A DNA stretch of 64,000 bases, taken from the NCBI GenBank assembly GCA_028687575.1, contig JAQTZW010000001.1:124001-188000 (forward strand). The letters run 5' to 3'. This document shows positions 1 to 7,781 of the stretch, one piece after another; position 1 is the stretch's first letter; every line of letters begins with the position of its first letter. Made by a program: the position numbers and the translations under genes. This stretch comes from Gallionella sp. (GTDB lineage Bacteria > Pseudomonadota > Gammaproteobacteria > Burkholderiales > Gallionellaceae). A model generated the notes under the pieces. It was not told the origin of the DNA and searched no databases. It saw only the letters and a list, made by a program, of their open reading frames with translations.

Positions 1-229
1 TGGTCAGGAATACGACTTCTTGCTCTGCGGATGTAAATCCAGACTGCTCTCTGAATATGTTGTAGCCGGATAGGTACGTGGCAAAAGCGCTAGGTGAATT
101 GGCCAGATTCATGTACATATTCGGGACAAATCCAAATTTGGACTGAGTAATCTCAAATGCTGTTTTTACGCTTCCGGTTGCATTTTCCATGGCGATTGGT
201 TCCAAGCTAATGTTCGCTTTGTAGTTCAT
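1..229 (-). CDS. AhpD-like carboxymuconolactone decarboxylase family protein (partial)
   Basis: The gene starts at 229 on the minus strand and runs off the left edge, so only about 76 N-terminal residues are seen. They resemble the N-terminus of the complete AhpD-like protein at 702-1289: both have a G-F-[VI]-P-N-[ML]-Y segment followed by a helix and a Q-[SX]-[GA]-[FL]-T-[SP]-[AE]-E-Q segment. The catalytic CxxC part lies outside the window. In this family the CxxC pair reduces peroxides or acts as a thiol disulfide relay; here that is inferred only from family resemblance. The two paralogs flank a DUF1330-type gene in the same orientation. Confidence 0.75.
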   Translation of the reverse strand, partial: MNYKANISLEPIAMENATGSVKTAFEITQSKFGFVPNMYMNLANSPSAFATYLSGYNIFREQSGFTSAEQEVVFLT

Positions 230-300
230 TTATTTCTCCATCAAGATTGAGTTGGCGTAATGCCGAGTGATATTTTTCAGTTGTTAGCTTATGGGGCCGA

Positions 301-603
301 CTACAGAGGGCTGGCAAAAACAATATCTATAGACTTGAATCCCAAATCTCGCAGCGGAACAATTGCGGCATATGCATCGCTGCTAAAGATTGCGTCAACA
401 GCACTTTCTGAAGGGAAGTCCATCACAAGCAAGACACTGTATTTCTTGTTACCGATCACGGCGCGGGTGACTTTGACACGGCGAATAATTTCGCCTCCGC
501 CGTTGATCAGCATGGGTATGGCTCGTTGCATATATTCCTGCGCCGACGGCATTTGGTCAGGATTAAATACTGCAGTTACGATCATTGTGGTTTTGACTGT
601 CAT
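301..603 (-). CDS. DUF1330-type small dimeric alpha/beta-barrel protein
   Basis: A 100-residue protein with no signal peptide or membrane segment. The order of elements fits the DUF1330 family: an N-terminal beta strand, a GGG turn before a strand with two arginines (IIRR), then LVMDFPSESA leading to a helix and an SSDAY segment. DUF1330 proteins form ferredoxin-like dimers of the ABM-monooxygenase type, and most have no known substrate. It lies between two AhpD-like genes on the same strand with about 70-100 bp gaps, so it may be expressed with them. The function cannot be set from the sequence. Confidence 0.7.
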   Translation of the reverse strand: MTVKTTMIVTAVFNPDQMPSAQEYMQRAIPMLINGGGEIIRRVKVTRAVIGNKKYSVLLVMDFPSESAVDAIFSSDAYAAIVPLRDLGFKSIDIVFASPL

Positions 604-701
604 CGCGATGTACCTTCTGGATTAATGTTTCATTAATATGTAAAGAAATTTGCGCTGAAATACATGAATAAAATCCGTCACGCTCATCGGCGGGCCTGGA
701 G

Positions 702-1289
702 TTACGCTGCCATCACACTGCACGCATAGTCGTCCGCTGCCTGCCAGGCTTCGCTGGCAAATGTGGCGTCCAGTGGCGTGTCGATCAGGTTGTTGGTGTA
801 GTTGCTCAGTGTCTTCATGGTGACGCCAAGCACGACTTCCAGCGCGTTCTGTTGCGTGTATCCAGCGGCATAGAAATCGTTCAGCTCCTGCCCGCCCACG
901 ACCCAGCCACGCTCGCGCACTACGGCCCGTGTAAAAGCCACCAGTGTATTCAACTTTTGGTCTTGCAAACAGCTTTCGGCGCGCAATGCATCGACCCGTT
1001 GGCTATCGACCTTGACCAGATTACGAGCGAGGAATGAGTGTGCAGCCACGCAGTATTCGCAACGGTTTTCGATGCTGGCAGAGATCAGCACGATCTGTTG
1101 TTCTTCCGGGGTAAGTGCGCTTTGTTCGAGTAATGCGCCCAGTTGCTTGTAGGCGCTCAGCGCATTGGGTGCTTCAGCCAGATGCGCGTAAAGATTGGGG
1201 ATGAAACCTAATCCTTTGTTAGCAGCTTCGAGTATGGGCAACGCCCCTGCAGGTGCTGATTCAAGGGTATGTAATTTGAATGTGTTCAT
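702..1289 (-). CDS. AhpD-like carboxymuconolactone decarboxylase family protein
   Basis: A 195-residue, all-helical protein. The family signature is near residue 75: EYCVAAHS, a variant of the E-x2-C-x2-[CS]-x3-H AhpD active site in which the second cysteine is replaced by alanine, so only one catalytic-type cysteine is visible there. AhpD proteins reduce alkyl hydroperoxides or relay electrons; this single-cysteine form may instead be an unrelated member of the fold. The start at 1289 has GGAG-like purines just upstream. It follows the AraC regulator gene on the same strand by about 130 bp, which makes that regulator a possible controller. Confidence 0.8.
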   Translation of the reverse strand: MNTFKLHTLESAPAGALPILEAANKGLGFIPNLYAHLAEAPNALSAYKQLGALLEQSALTPEEQQIVLISASIENRCEYCVAAHSFLARNLVKVDSQRVDALRAESCLQDQKLNTLVAFTRAVVRERGWVVGGQELNDFYAAGYTQQNALEVVLGVTMKTLSNYTNNLIDTPLDATFASEAWQAADDYACSVMAA

Positions 1290-1416
1290 GGCGATCTCCT
1301 AAGTTGGTTTAAGCAACAGCATGTTGCTGGAACGTATTGTCAGGAATTGGCGGGTTCGTCTCCATGCTTGATGGATTGAAATTTATGTTCAATCATCCAG
1401 ACATGCTGTCGGTATA

Positions 1417-2313
1417 TCAGTTGCGTGCTTTACCTGGGGTGATGCCGATGATGCGCTTAAAAGCCTTACGGAATGCAGCTTCAGATTCGTAACCACAACG
1501 GAGTGCGACATCAAGCATGTTTGAGTGTTCCCCGGCGAGCATGCCCGCAGCCAGTTGCATGCGCCATGTCGTGACAAATTCCATGGGTGGCATCTTGACC
1601 AGTTGGGTGAAACGTTCCGAGAACGCAGAGCGCGACTGGCAGGAGAGCTTGGCCATGCGGTCCACTGTCCACGCTTCCGCCGGTTGTTCGATGAAGGCCG
1701 AGACAGCCAGGCGTAAGTGTTCGTCCGACAACGCAGCCAGTAAGGGAGACAGCTTTGGCTCAAGATGAAGCGCATGCCGGATGACATACAGGAACAGCGT
1801 ATCCGACAAACGATCCAGAATTGCCGTCACCCCAAGATCGTCCTGGATAGCCTCTTCCGTCATCATTTCGATCAAGTCGCGCATCTGCCGACCGACTGGA
1901 CTTTGATCAGGGCGTATCAGCATGAATTCTGGGAATGAAGCGAGCAATAGTCGGCGTATATGTGCGGGAAGTTTCAAATGTCCGCATAGCAAACCGGTTC
2001 CCGGAGCTGTTCTGTCCAAAGGCGCAGGATTACTGTAATCGAATGGTTTCTCCGGGATTTTTGCTAGTGCGCTAAACGTATGCGCTGCGTCATGCGGGAA
2101 AAAAGCGATATCCCCGGTGTGCATCTGCGTTGGTTGGGAGTGATCCGGCATGTGTATCCATGCACCGCCGTGGCAGACCAGATGGAAAGTCGTAGCATCG
2201 CCACCGGGCGTGGACATATGCCATGCATCGCACAATTGACCGATGTAATAAACCTCTGAGCCTAGATGCAGATGGCGCAGAAAATAATTAAGCTGTTGTT
2301 TGCTGTCTGGCAT
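1417..2313 (-). CDS. AraC-family transcriptional regulator with cupin sensor domain
   Basis: A 298-residue protein. Residues 1-190 form a cupin-type sensor (AraC_binding_2/cupin_6-like, with HLVCHGGAWIHMP and GDIAFFPHDAAHTF). Residues about 200-298 carry the two helix-turn-helix motifs of AraC; the second is the canonical DVALRCGYESEAAFRKAFKR followed by GITPGKARN. Relatives with this cupin often control neighbouring redox or carboxymuconolactone decarboxylase-type genes. The AhpD-like gene lies directly downstream on the same strand, and the mtnP stop is 28 bp upstream of the start, so it may be cotranscribed from the mtnP promoter. The ligand is unknown. Confidence 0.85.
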   Translation of the reverse strand: MPDSKQQLNYFLRHLHLGSEVYYIGQLCDAWHMSTPGGDATTFHLVCHGGAWIHMPDHSQPTQMHTGDIAFFPHDAAHTFSALAKIPEKPFDYSNPAPLDRTAPGTGLLCGHLKLPAHIRRLLLASFPEFMLIRPDQSPVGRQMRDLIEMMTEEAIQDDLGVTAILDRLSDTLFLYVIRHALHLEPKLSPLLAALSDEHLRLAVSAFIEQPAEAWTVDRMAKLSCQSRSAFSERFTQLVKMPPMEFVTTWRMQLAAGMLAGEHSNMLDVALRCGYESEAAFRKAFKRIIGITPGKARN

Positions 2314-2340
2314 GGTGGTCTCAGTTTGCTTTGGGGGAGA

Positions 2341-3204
2341 TTATTGCAACAGCACATTTAGTCTTGCTCTTAACTTTTCGGACATCGCTGCCAGCGGCGT
2401 GACTAAACCACTGCCCAGCGCATTGTGTGCAATTGAAGCGGGTCGATTTTGAGCAATCAAACTAATTGCACTGACCAGCACGCGTTGCGCATGTTCTGCA
2501 TTCTTCATCAGATTTGCAATCGCTATATCAGCGGTGACATGAGCTTCCTTCGGGTGCCAGCAATCATAATCGGTTGCAAGTGCCAGCGTTGCGTAGGCAA
2601 TTTGTGCCTCACGCGCCAGTTTTGCTTCTGGCATATTGGTCATCCCGATGATGTTTGCACCCATGCTACGATACCAATGCGATTCGGCAACTGAAGAAAA
2701 AGAGGGGCCTTCTATGCAAATGTAAGTGCCGCTTTTATGTAGTTTCAAGTCTGTGAAATTTTGACTTTCAACTGCCCGCGCCAGTAAGTCGGATAGCTCG
2801 GGGCAAACTGGTTGCGCCATTGAAACATGTGCAACGGCATCGTCTCCAAAAAATGTAGCGGTGCGATGTTTGGTCAGATCGATAAATTGATCAGGTAATA
2901 CCATGTCAAGCGGACGAATTTCTTCTCGAAGCGAACCCACAGCTGAGACTGAGATCAGATAACGCACGCCCAAAGATTTAAGCGCGTAGATATTTGCTCT
3001 GTAGGGAACCTCTGTCGGAATCAAGCGGTGCCCCCTGCCATGCCTCGCCAGAAAAGCGACCTGTGTGCCATTTACCTGGCCGGTGACTATAACGTCCGAA
3101 GGACGCCCAAACGGCGTTTCGACGATGTGTTCTTGTGCCTCGGTCAGCGAGTCCATCTGATACAGTCCGCTGCCGCCAATTACGCCAATCATTGCTCTGG
3201 TCAT
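2341..3204 (-). CDS. mtnP: 5'-methylthioadenosine/methylthioinosine phosphorylase
   Basis: A 287-residue family 2 nucleoside phosphorylase. It shows IGVIGGSGLY at the N-terminus, the phosphate-site RHGRGH, VSAVGSL, and the nucleoside-site IEGPSFSS with IGMTNMPEAKLAREA. MTA phosphorylases split 5'-methylthioadenosine into adenine and 5-methylthioribose-1-phosphate and accept other 5'-substituted adenosines, including 5'-deoxyadenosine. That fits its neighbourhood: radical-SAM ArsS and the SAM-dependent ArsM produce 5'-substituted adenosines. An ECF-type promoter sits at 3234-3262 on this strand, back-to-back with that of the oxidoreductase operon. Some bacterial members prefer methylthioinosine; which base is used cannot be read here. 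Confidence 0.88.
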   Translation of the reverse strand: MTRAMIGVIGGSGLYQMDSLTEAQEHIVETPFGRPSDVIVTGQVNGTQVAFLARHGRGHRLIPTEVPYRANIYALKSLGVRYLISVSAVGSLREEIRPLDMVLPDQFIDLTKHRTATFFGDDAVAHVSMAQPVCPELSDLLARAVESQNFTDLKLHKSGTYICIEGPSFSSVAESHWYRSMGANIIGMTNMPEAKLAREAQIAYATLALATDYDCWHPKEAHVTADIAIANLMKNAEHAQRVLVSAISLIAQNRPASIAHNALGSGLVTPLAAMSEKLRARLNVLLQ

Positions 3205-3233
3205 GTTTCATGCTCTCGTTATAGATATGTAGC

Positions 3234-3262
3234 TTAGTCTGTTTCCCAACCAATTTCTTACA
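3234..3262 (-). promoter_or_regulatory. ECF-type promoter for mtnP
   Basis: On the minus strand TGTAAG (3262-3257) and AGACTAA (3240-3234) are separated by 16 bp. This matches the TGTAAG/CGACTAA pair seen eight more times in the window, with one changed base in the -10. Its -35 is the mirror image of the -35 at 3271, and the two form an 11-bp inverted repeat with an 8-bp centre. It ends 30 bp before the mtnP start. Confidence 0.65.
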
Positions 3263-3270
3263 GTGAATGT

Positions 3271-3300
3271 TGTAAGAAATTCTGCTCAGTGGACGACTAA
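3271..3300 (+). promoter_or_regulatory. ECF-type promoter for the oxidoreductase-nrtS-sigma-antisigma operon
   Basis: TGTAAG at 3271-3276 and CGACTAA at 3294-3300 with a 17-bp spacer. It lies upstream of the operon that encodes the ECF sigma factor itself, so the sigma factor probably activates its own gene. See the finding on the nine shared promoters. Confidence 0.75.
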
Positions 3301-3394
3301 AGCTCCATAAACAAATTTTCGGTAAACACCATGACTCACATCATCCTGAAAATGCCTGATATCAAGAGCTCATTTTATTGAGCAGGGACTCACC

Positions 3395-4519
3395 ATGTAT
3401 CGTTTAATCATGGTTGGCGGCGGACACGCACAACTCAGCGTACTTAAAGCACTTGCCCAAAAAACATCATTGGACATTGATGCGGTGCTGATCACGCCCA
3501 GTCCTTATCAAATTTATTCTGGCATGTTGCCGGGATGGATGGCCGGACATTACAACCTGTCGGATTGCCGGATCAATTTGTGTCCGCTGGCTGAAGCAGC
3601 CGGAGTGCGCCTGATTTTTTCCAAAGTTGTCGGAATTGATGCCAAACGGCGGCGGGTTGAACTTTCCAATGGCACTTATCTCGACTACGATGGTTTATCG
3701 CTTGACGTGGGCAGCGAGGGCGATACCTCATGGTTGGAAGCGGTGGGAGAACGTCTGCTGCCGATCAAGCCGCTGGGTGATTTTGTGCAACGCTGGCCAG
3801 CCATACTCACCGCAGCTTCGCAACAGGATGACTATCGGCTCGTGGTGGTTGGCGGCGGTGCAGCCGGAGTTGAGCTGGCATTTGCTGCACAGCACGCTTT
3901 TGCCACACAGCGATGCAAACAAGCATCAGTCAGGTTGGTCGCCTCGGAGAGTGGTATCTTGTCGGGTCATGCGGCGGGTGTGAAAGCGCGCACCCGTGCG
4001 TTGTTGCGGCAACGAGGCATCACGCTATATCAGGGAAGGGCAGTGGGTATTACTGAAGGGGTTGCACTTTCCAGCGGTGAATCACTGCGTGCAGATTGTC
4101 TTATTGCGGCGACTGGTGCGCGACCTCCTGCCTGGTTGCGTAATACTGATCTTGCGCTTGATGAGCATGGATACATCCTGGTGGATGGGCAACATCGCAG
4201 TTTGTCACATCCCAATGTATTTGCCGCAGGAGATGTGTGTTCTCGTGCTGACATCAAACTTGCTCGTTCCGGCGTACACGCGGTGTTTGCAGGGCCAGTA
4301 TTGGCACGTAACCTGATTGCCAGTATTGGCGGACAAAAGCCGCAAAGTTACCGACCTCGCAAGAGGTCGTTGTACTTGCTGGCTACCGGTCCGCAATACG
4401 CCATTGCATCCTGGGGTGAATTCAGCGCACAAGGTCATTGGGTGTGGCGCTGGAAGAACTGGATCGATCGTTGTTTCATGCGCAAATATGGTGCTTTGAA
4501 TCACGGAGACAAGGAATGA
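3395..4519 (+). CDS. FAD-dependent NAD(P)H oxidoreductase, SelD-N-terminal-like family
   Basis: A 374-residue two-dinucleotide-domain flavoprotein. The N-terminal FAD site is LIMVGGGHAQLSVL; the NAD(P) site near residue 150 is VVVGGGAAGVELA; the C-terminal FAD motif is NVFAAGDVC. The YSGMLPGWMAGHY segment is typical of the family that is fused to selenophosphate synthetase (TIGR03169-like) and is found here free-standing. The electron acceptor is unknown. RBS and start follow a clear ECF promoter. It is first in an operon with nrtS, the sigma factor and its anti-sigma factor, so it is probably induced by the same stress. Confidence 0.85.
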   Translation: MYRLIMVGGGHAQLSVLKALAQKTSLDIDAVLITPSPYQIYSGMLPGWMAGHYNLSDCRINLCPLAEAAGVRLIFSKVVGIDAKRRRVELSNGTYLDYDGLSLDVGSEGDTSWLEAVGERLLPIKPLGDFVQRWPAILTAASQQDDYRLVVVGGGAAGVELAFAAQHAFATQRCKQASVRLVASESGILSGHAAGVKARTRALLRQRGITLYQGRAVGITEGVALSSGESLRADCLIAATGARPPAWLRNTDLALDEHGYILVDGQHRSLSHPNVFAAGDVCSRADIKLARSGVHAVFAGPVLARNLIASIGGQKPQSYRPRKRSLYLLATGPQYAIASWGEFSAQGHWVWRWKNWIDRCFMRKYGALNHGDKE

Positions 4520-4523
4520 CCAT

Positions 4524-4778
4524 ATGACCCGTTTTTTTCAAATAGCCTGGTCTCGACATATTGTTATCAATGCACTTAAGGTTTCCGTTGTGGTGGGAAG
4601 TGTGCTGAATTTGGTGAACCAAGGTGAAAACTTGCTCCATGGCGGTACAATCTCGTGGCTTCATTTATTATTGAATTATCTGGTGCCGTACTGCGTATCA
4701 AGTTACAGCGCGGCGAAGAACGAGATCGAGTTAAGGGAAAGTAATGAGTGCCAATTCAAACCGCCAGGAAAACACTAA
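4524..4778 (+). CDS. NrtS-like small membrane protein (nitrate/nitrite transporter family)
   Basis: An 84-residue protein with two probable membrane helices, with the NrtS-like elements NALKVSVVVGSVLNLVNQGE and LLNYLVPYCVSSYS. NrtS proteins form small transporters reported for nitrate/nitrite in cyanobacteria; in proteobacteria the substrate is not established. It starts 4 bp after the oxidoreductase stop and overlaps the sigma gene start by 35 bp in another frame, so the three are translationally close-packed. Its place in a sigma/anti-sigma operon is unusual for a nutrient transporter. Confidence 0.7.
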   Translation: MTRFFQIAWSRHIVINALKVSVVVGSVLNLVNQGENLLHGGTISWLHLLLNYLVPYCVSSYSAAKNEIELRESNECQFKPPGKH

Positions 4779-5379
4779 ACAGGTCAAAAATCTGTTGGCT
4801 GATGCGGAATTTCTGGAAGAAATACGCAGGCAAATGATCAGGTTCGCCACGCTACAACTCGGGGACAGCCACCAAGCCGAAGATGCTGTGCAAGAGGCGC
4901 TGATCGGTGCATTGAAAAACGCGACCTCCTTTGGCGGACGCGCCGCACTGAGAACTTGGATATTCGCAATTTTGAAGAACAAGATCGCGGATACATTGCG
5001 GCACAAGCAGCGTGTAGTGAATGCCAGCAGCTTGCTGCGTGAGGAGGATGAAGACGAAGACTTTTCCGAGTTGTTCGACCGCAAAGGATTTTGGCAGCCC
5101 GATGAACGTCCGGTTGTCTGGGGCAATCCTGAAGGTTCATTGCGCGAGGCACATTTTTGGCGCGTTTTTGAAGCTTGTCTTGACGGTTTGCCGCCCAAGC
5201 AGGCGCGGGTCTTTATGATGCGCGAGTTTATTGAACTTGATGCCGACGAGATATGTGCCGCCGTAGATTTAACCACCAGCAATCTGCATGTTTTGCTGCA
5301 CCGCGCACGTCTGCGCTTGCGTGAGTGCCTCGAAAATAAATGGTATCTGCAAGGAGAGAAAAATGATGAATTGTCGTGA
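4744..5379 (+). CDS. ECF RNA polymerase sigma factor
   Basis: A 211-residue sigma-70 family ECF factor. Region 2 lies at about 30-95 (GDSHQAEDAVQEALIGALKN, then TWIFAILKNKIADTLRHKQR). An acidic linker (EEDEDEDFSELFD) and a WQPDERP segment follow, then region 4 at about 140-200 (LPPKQARVFMMREF ... TTSNLHVLLHRARLRLRECL). The start ATG at 4744 has GGGAAAG upstream. The next gene overlaps by 17 bp and encodes a small zinc-binding anti-sigma factor. The operon promoter carries the TGTAAG/CGACTAA motif found before eight other units, which identifies its probable target sites. The factor resembles the Neisseria SigE-MseR system, which also controls bufferin genes. Confidence 0.9.
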   Translation: MSANSNRQENTKQVKNLLADAEFLEEIRRQMIRFATLQLGDSHQAEDAVQEALIGALKNATSFGGRAALRTWIFAILKNKIADTLRHKQRVVNASSLLREEDEDEDFSELFDRKGFWQPDERPVVWGNPEGSLREAHFWRVFEACLDGLPPKQARVFMMREFIELDADEICAAVDLTTSNLHVLLHRARLRLRECLENKWYLQGEKNDELS

Positions 5380-5557
5380 AGCCACACAACTGATGTCGGA
5401 ATCGCAGGAACGCAAACTTTCGCTTACGGAAAGCATGTCCTTAGGGATGCACACCATGATGTGCAAAGGCTGCCATAACTACAAACAGCAGATGGGTACA
5501 CTGCGTAAGATTACGCGTGCTTACGCCAAGGGCAAGAATGAGCAGGCTGAAAACTAG
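5363..5557 (+). CDS. Small zinc-finger anti-sigma factor (ZAS type)
   Basis: A 64-residue protein starting at ATG 5363, with an AAGGAG site 6 bp upstream. It has an N-terminal cysteine (MNC) and the ZAS signature H-x3-C-x2-C (HTMMCKGC) near residues 30-37. There is no transmembrane helix, so it acts in the cytosol, as RsrA, ChrR and Neisseria MseR do. Proteins of this kind hold the sigma factor and release it when the zinc-thiol site is oxidised or takes up another metal. The overlap with the sigma gene gives coupled synthesis. Arsenite, copper or mercury binding at these thiols is an attractive but untested trigger. Confidence 0.85.
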   Translation: MMNCREATQLMSESQERKLSLTESMSLGMHTMMCKGCHNYKQQMGTLRKITRAYAKGKNEQAEN

Positions 5558-5569
5558 CACAGAGGACTG

Positions 5570-6325
5570 TTACTTTTCTTCCCAATGCAGAGACTTAAAA
5601 TCGAAGCCACTTTCCAGTATTGGCTTGATGATCTGAAAATACGGTGAAACATCGAAATCGCGCGGGGTGAACAAGCTGTGATGCCGCAGGCGATAGATTT
5701 CTTCGATACAGCCTGGGCAGTCCGGGCTATCAACACTCAGGCTTGAAACGATTGGAAGAATTGGATAGCGTACAGATTGAAATGCCAGCGCAATCAAAGT
5801 CGAGCAAATCGCTCTGGTCGGATCCCCACTTCCAAATGCCAGTAATCTGCGCCTAAACCGGGTGGGTATAGGGGGTGTAGGAAAAAAATAGCGCGCAAGA
5901 TCTAATACATTGCGCAAGTCGTAATGATCGCCGATGTGATGAATGGCAAATTCTGCCACCTTCGTGCAATCTGCATCAGTCATTCCGAATGGACGACAGA
6001 TCCGGGTGTGCAAATTTTCGAATTTTTCGATGCCAACACTGCGAACGCCTTCCACTATGTCCGCTTCGACAAAGCAATGGGCGTGGTTCGAATCCGCCTC
6101 AATATGCTGACCAACATACAACGCGGCGTGTGACCAAGTCGACTGCGTCAGGTATTTGACTGCTGTACTTACTCGGCTGCTTCCTTCGACCAGCAATACA
6201 TCTCCGGGGCGTAAACAAGTCAATAGCCGCGTTGCAGAATAGAATGGCCCTGTACTATGGGTATGCCGGGGTTGGGTGAGGACTTTTGCAAGCATTCCGC
6301 CCATCCTGGAAAAAGCAGTTCCCAT
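5570..6325 (-). CDS. YiiX/YebB-like NlpC/P60 family cysteine hydrolase
   Basis: A 251-residue permuted papain-fold hydrolase. The order is H first, then C: GDVLLVEGSS near 40-50, the catalytic histidine in WSHAALYVG (His66), and the catalytic cysteine in AICSTLIALAFQ (Cys174). This circularly permuted order is typical of YiiX/YebB enzymes, which act on amide or ester bonds of lipid or peptide substrates that are mostly unknown. It lies 10 bp after glrx in the same operon under the divergent ECF promoter at 6637-6666. It converges with the anti-sigma gene, leaving a 12-bp gap. Confidence 0.8.
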   Translation of the reverse strand: MGTAFSRMGGMLAKVLTQPRHTHSTGPFYSATRLLTCLRPGDVLLVEGSSRVSTAVKYLTQSTWSHAALYVGQHIEADSNHAHCFVEADIVEGVRSVGIEKFENLHTRICRPFGMTDADCTKVAEFAIHHIGDHYDLRNVLDLARYFFPTPPIPTRFRRRLLAFGSGDPTRAICSTLIALAFQSVRYPILPIVSSLSVDSPDCPGCIEEIYRLRHHSLFTPRDFDVSPYFQIIKPILESGFDFKSLHWEEK

Positions 6326-6334
6326 GGCAATCCG

Positions 6335-6592
6335 CTACTGGCTCAACAAAATATCGAGTTTTCCTTCACGATCAAGTGCGGCTAAATCATCAAAGCCGCC
6401 TACATGGGTATCGCCGACATAAATTTGCGGAACTGTGCGGCGACCCGTACGTTCGATCATGTTTTTAAGTTCGCCTGGATTCTCGTCGATTCTAATTTTG
6501 ACGAGATTTGCAACACCTTTTCGATGTAACAACTGCTCGGCGTGAACGCAATATGGGCAGGTTTCCTTGCTATACATAGTGACCGGATTCAT
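6335..6592 (-). CDS. grxC: Glutaredoxin (GrxC type)
   Basis: An 85-residue dithiol glutaredoxin with the active site CPYC near residue 11 (KETCPYC), the TVPQIY cis-proline loop and the GGFDDLAAL glutathione-binding segment. It uses glutathione to reduce disulfides. The start at 6592 was chosen over the longer reading frame because AGGAG lies 6 bp upstream and the family begins there. It is first in an operon with the YiiX-like hydrolase and is preceded by an ECF-type promoter, which fits a thiol-stress role and possible support of arsenate or mercury chemistry. Confidence 0.9.
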   Translation of the reverse strand: MNPVTMYSKETCPYCVHAEQLLHRKGVANLVKIRIDENPGELKNMIERTGRRTVPQIYVGDTHVGGFDDLAALDREGKLDILLSQ

Positions 6593-6636
6593 GTTTTTCT
6601 CCTGTTTTTGCCAAGGCACGATGTCTCGGTACGGTA

Positions 6637-6666
6637 GTAGTCGCATACGGCTTTCTATTCCTTACA
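6637..6666 (-). promoter_or_regulatory. ECF-type promoter for grxC-yiiX operon
   Basis: Minus strand TGTAAG (6666-6661) and CGACTAC (6643-6637) with a 17-bp spacer, ending 44 bp before grxC. One base of the -10 differs from the consensus. It faces away from the arsS promoter at 6700. Confidence 0.65.
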
Positions 6667-6699
6667 AGATTTTATTCAATTTTTTACGAAACTTGACTG

Positions 6700-6728
6700 T
6701 GTAAGGAATCAGTAACTGTTGCGACTAA
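6700..6728 (+). promoter_or_regulatory. ECF-type promoter for arsenosugar operon
   Basis: TGTAAG at 6700-6705 and CGACTAA at 6722-6728, 16-bp spacer, 69 bp before the arsS start. Confidence 0.75.
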
Positions 6729-6797
6729 GGTATCAAGAACGCATTGCGCTACCGTGTTAATTCACTTTATGCGAAAAATCAATCAAGAGGGAAGTTC

Positions 6798-7781
6798 ATG
6801 CATGCCACTTTGCCATTGTTACAAGCCACCAATTTTCCGTCGCTACGTCGAAAAGCGCTGGAAATTTTGCAAGTCAATCTGGGTTACAAATGCAATATGA
6901 GTTGCGTGCATTGCCACGTCAACGCCGGTCCTAGTCGCACCGAGATGATGGATCGTTCTCTTATCGAGCTGATTCCCCATGTGCTGGCTGCACGTAATCT
7001 ACACACACTGGATTTGACCGGCGGCGCACCGGAGTTGCATGAAGACTTTCGCTGGTTGGTGCGTGCAGCGCGTGCGCAGGATTGCAAAGTGATAGACCGT
7101 TGCAATCTGACCATTCTGTTTGAGCTAGGGCAGGAAGATTTAGCTGAATTCCTGGCGGAGCAGCAGGTTGAAATCGTTGCTTCACTTCCGTGTTACTCGC
7201 TGGAAAATGTGGATAAGCAGCGCGGCAAGGGAGCATTTGACAAGAGTGTTCTCGGACTGCAAAAGCTTAATGCCTTGGGCTATGGACAGCCAGGCAGTGG
7301 ACTGACACTGAACCTCGTGTACAACCCGCAAGGCGCTTCGCTTCCGCCCGATCAATCAGTATTGCAGATCGACTATCAGCGTGAGTTGTTTGCTCACTTC
7401 GGCATCGTGTTCAATCAGTTATTGGCCATTGCCAATATGCCCATCCAGCGTTTCGGTTCAATGCTGATCTCTAAGGGGGAGTTCAACGAGTACATGTGTC
7501 TGCTGCATGAGAACTACGCCGCCGCCAATCTTGAAACGGTGATGTGCCGCAATTTGGTCAGCGTGGACTGGCAGGGGTTTCTCTATGACTGCGATTTTAA
7601 TCAGCAACTGGGTCTGGCTATTCCCGGTCAGGGTCGTCCGCATCTCAAAGACTTGTTGCAGCAAGACATGCTGAACCAATCAATTCGTGTTGCTGATCAC
7701 TGCTATGGCTGTACGGCTGGGCAGGGCAGCGGTTGTGGTGGTGCATTGAAGGATGAGAGACTGCAAAGGTGTGCCGCATGA
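6798..7781 (+). CDS. arsS: Arsenosugar biosynthesis radical SAM protein ArsS
   Basis: A 327-residue radical SAM enzyme with the 4Fe-4S motif CNMSCVHC (C-x3-C-x2-C) about 30 residues in, and the C-terminal cysteine-rich DUF3641 domain (CDFNQQLG, then CYGCTAGQGSGCGG). ArsS uses SAM to add a 5'-deoxyadenosyl group to dimethylarsenite, the first step from methylated arsenic to arsenosugars. The ATG at 6798 with AGAGGG upstream was preferred over an upstream TTG. Its stop overlaps the start of the next gene (ATGA), which implies translational coupling. ArsM, which makes the methylated substrate, is encoded 4 kb downstream under the same type of promoter. Confidence 0.9.
   Translation: MHATLPLLQATNFPSLRRKALEILQVNLGYKCNMSCVHCHVNAGPSRTEMMDRSLIELIPHVLAARNLHTLDLTGGAPELHEDFRWLVRAARAQDCKVIDRCNLTILFELGQEDLAEFLAEQQVEIVASLPCYSLENVDKQRGKGAFDKSVLGLQKLNALGYGQPGSGLTLNLVYNPQGASLPPDQSVLQIDYQRELFAHFGIVFNQLLAIANMPIQRFGSMLISKGEFNEYMCLLHENYAAANLETVMCRNLVSVDWQGFLYDCDFNQQLGLAIPGQGRPHLKDLLQQDMLNQSIRVADHCYGCTAGQGSGCGGALKDERLQRCAA

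Noticed and set aside
1389-1787. 132-codon minus-strand frame overlapping the AraC gene
   Set aside because: Wholly inside the AraC coding region in another frame; the AraC motifs decide.
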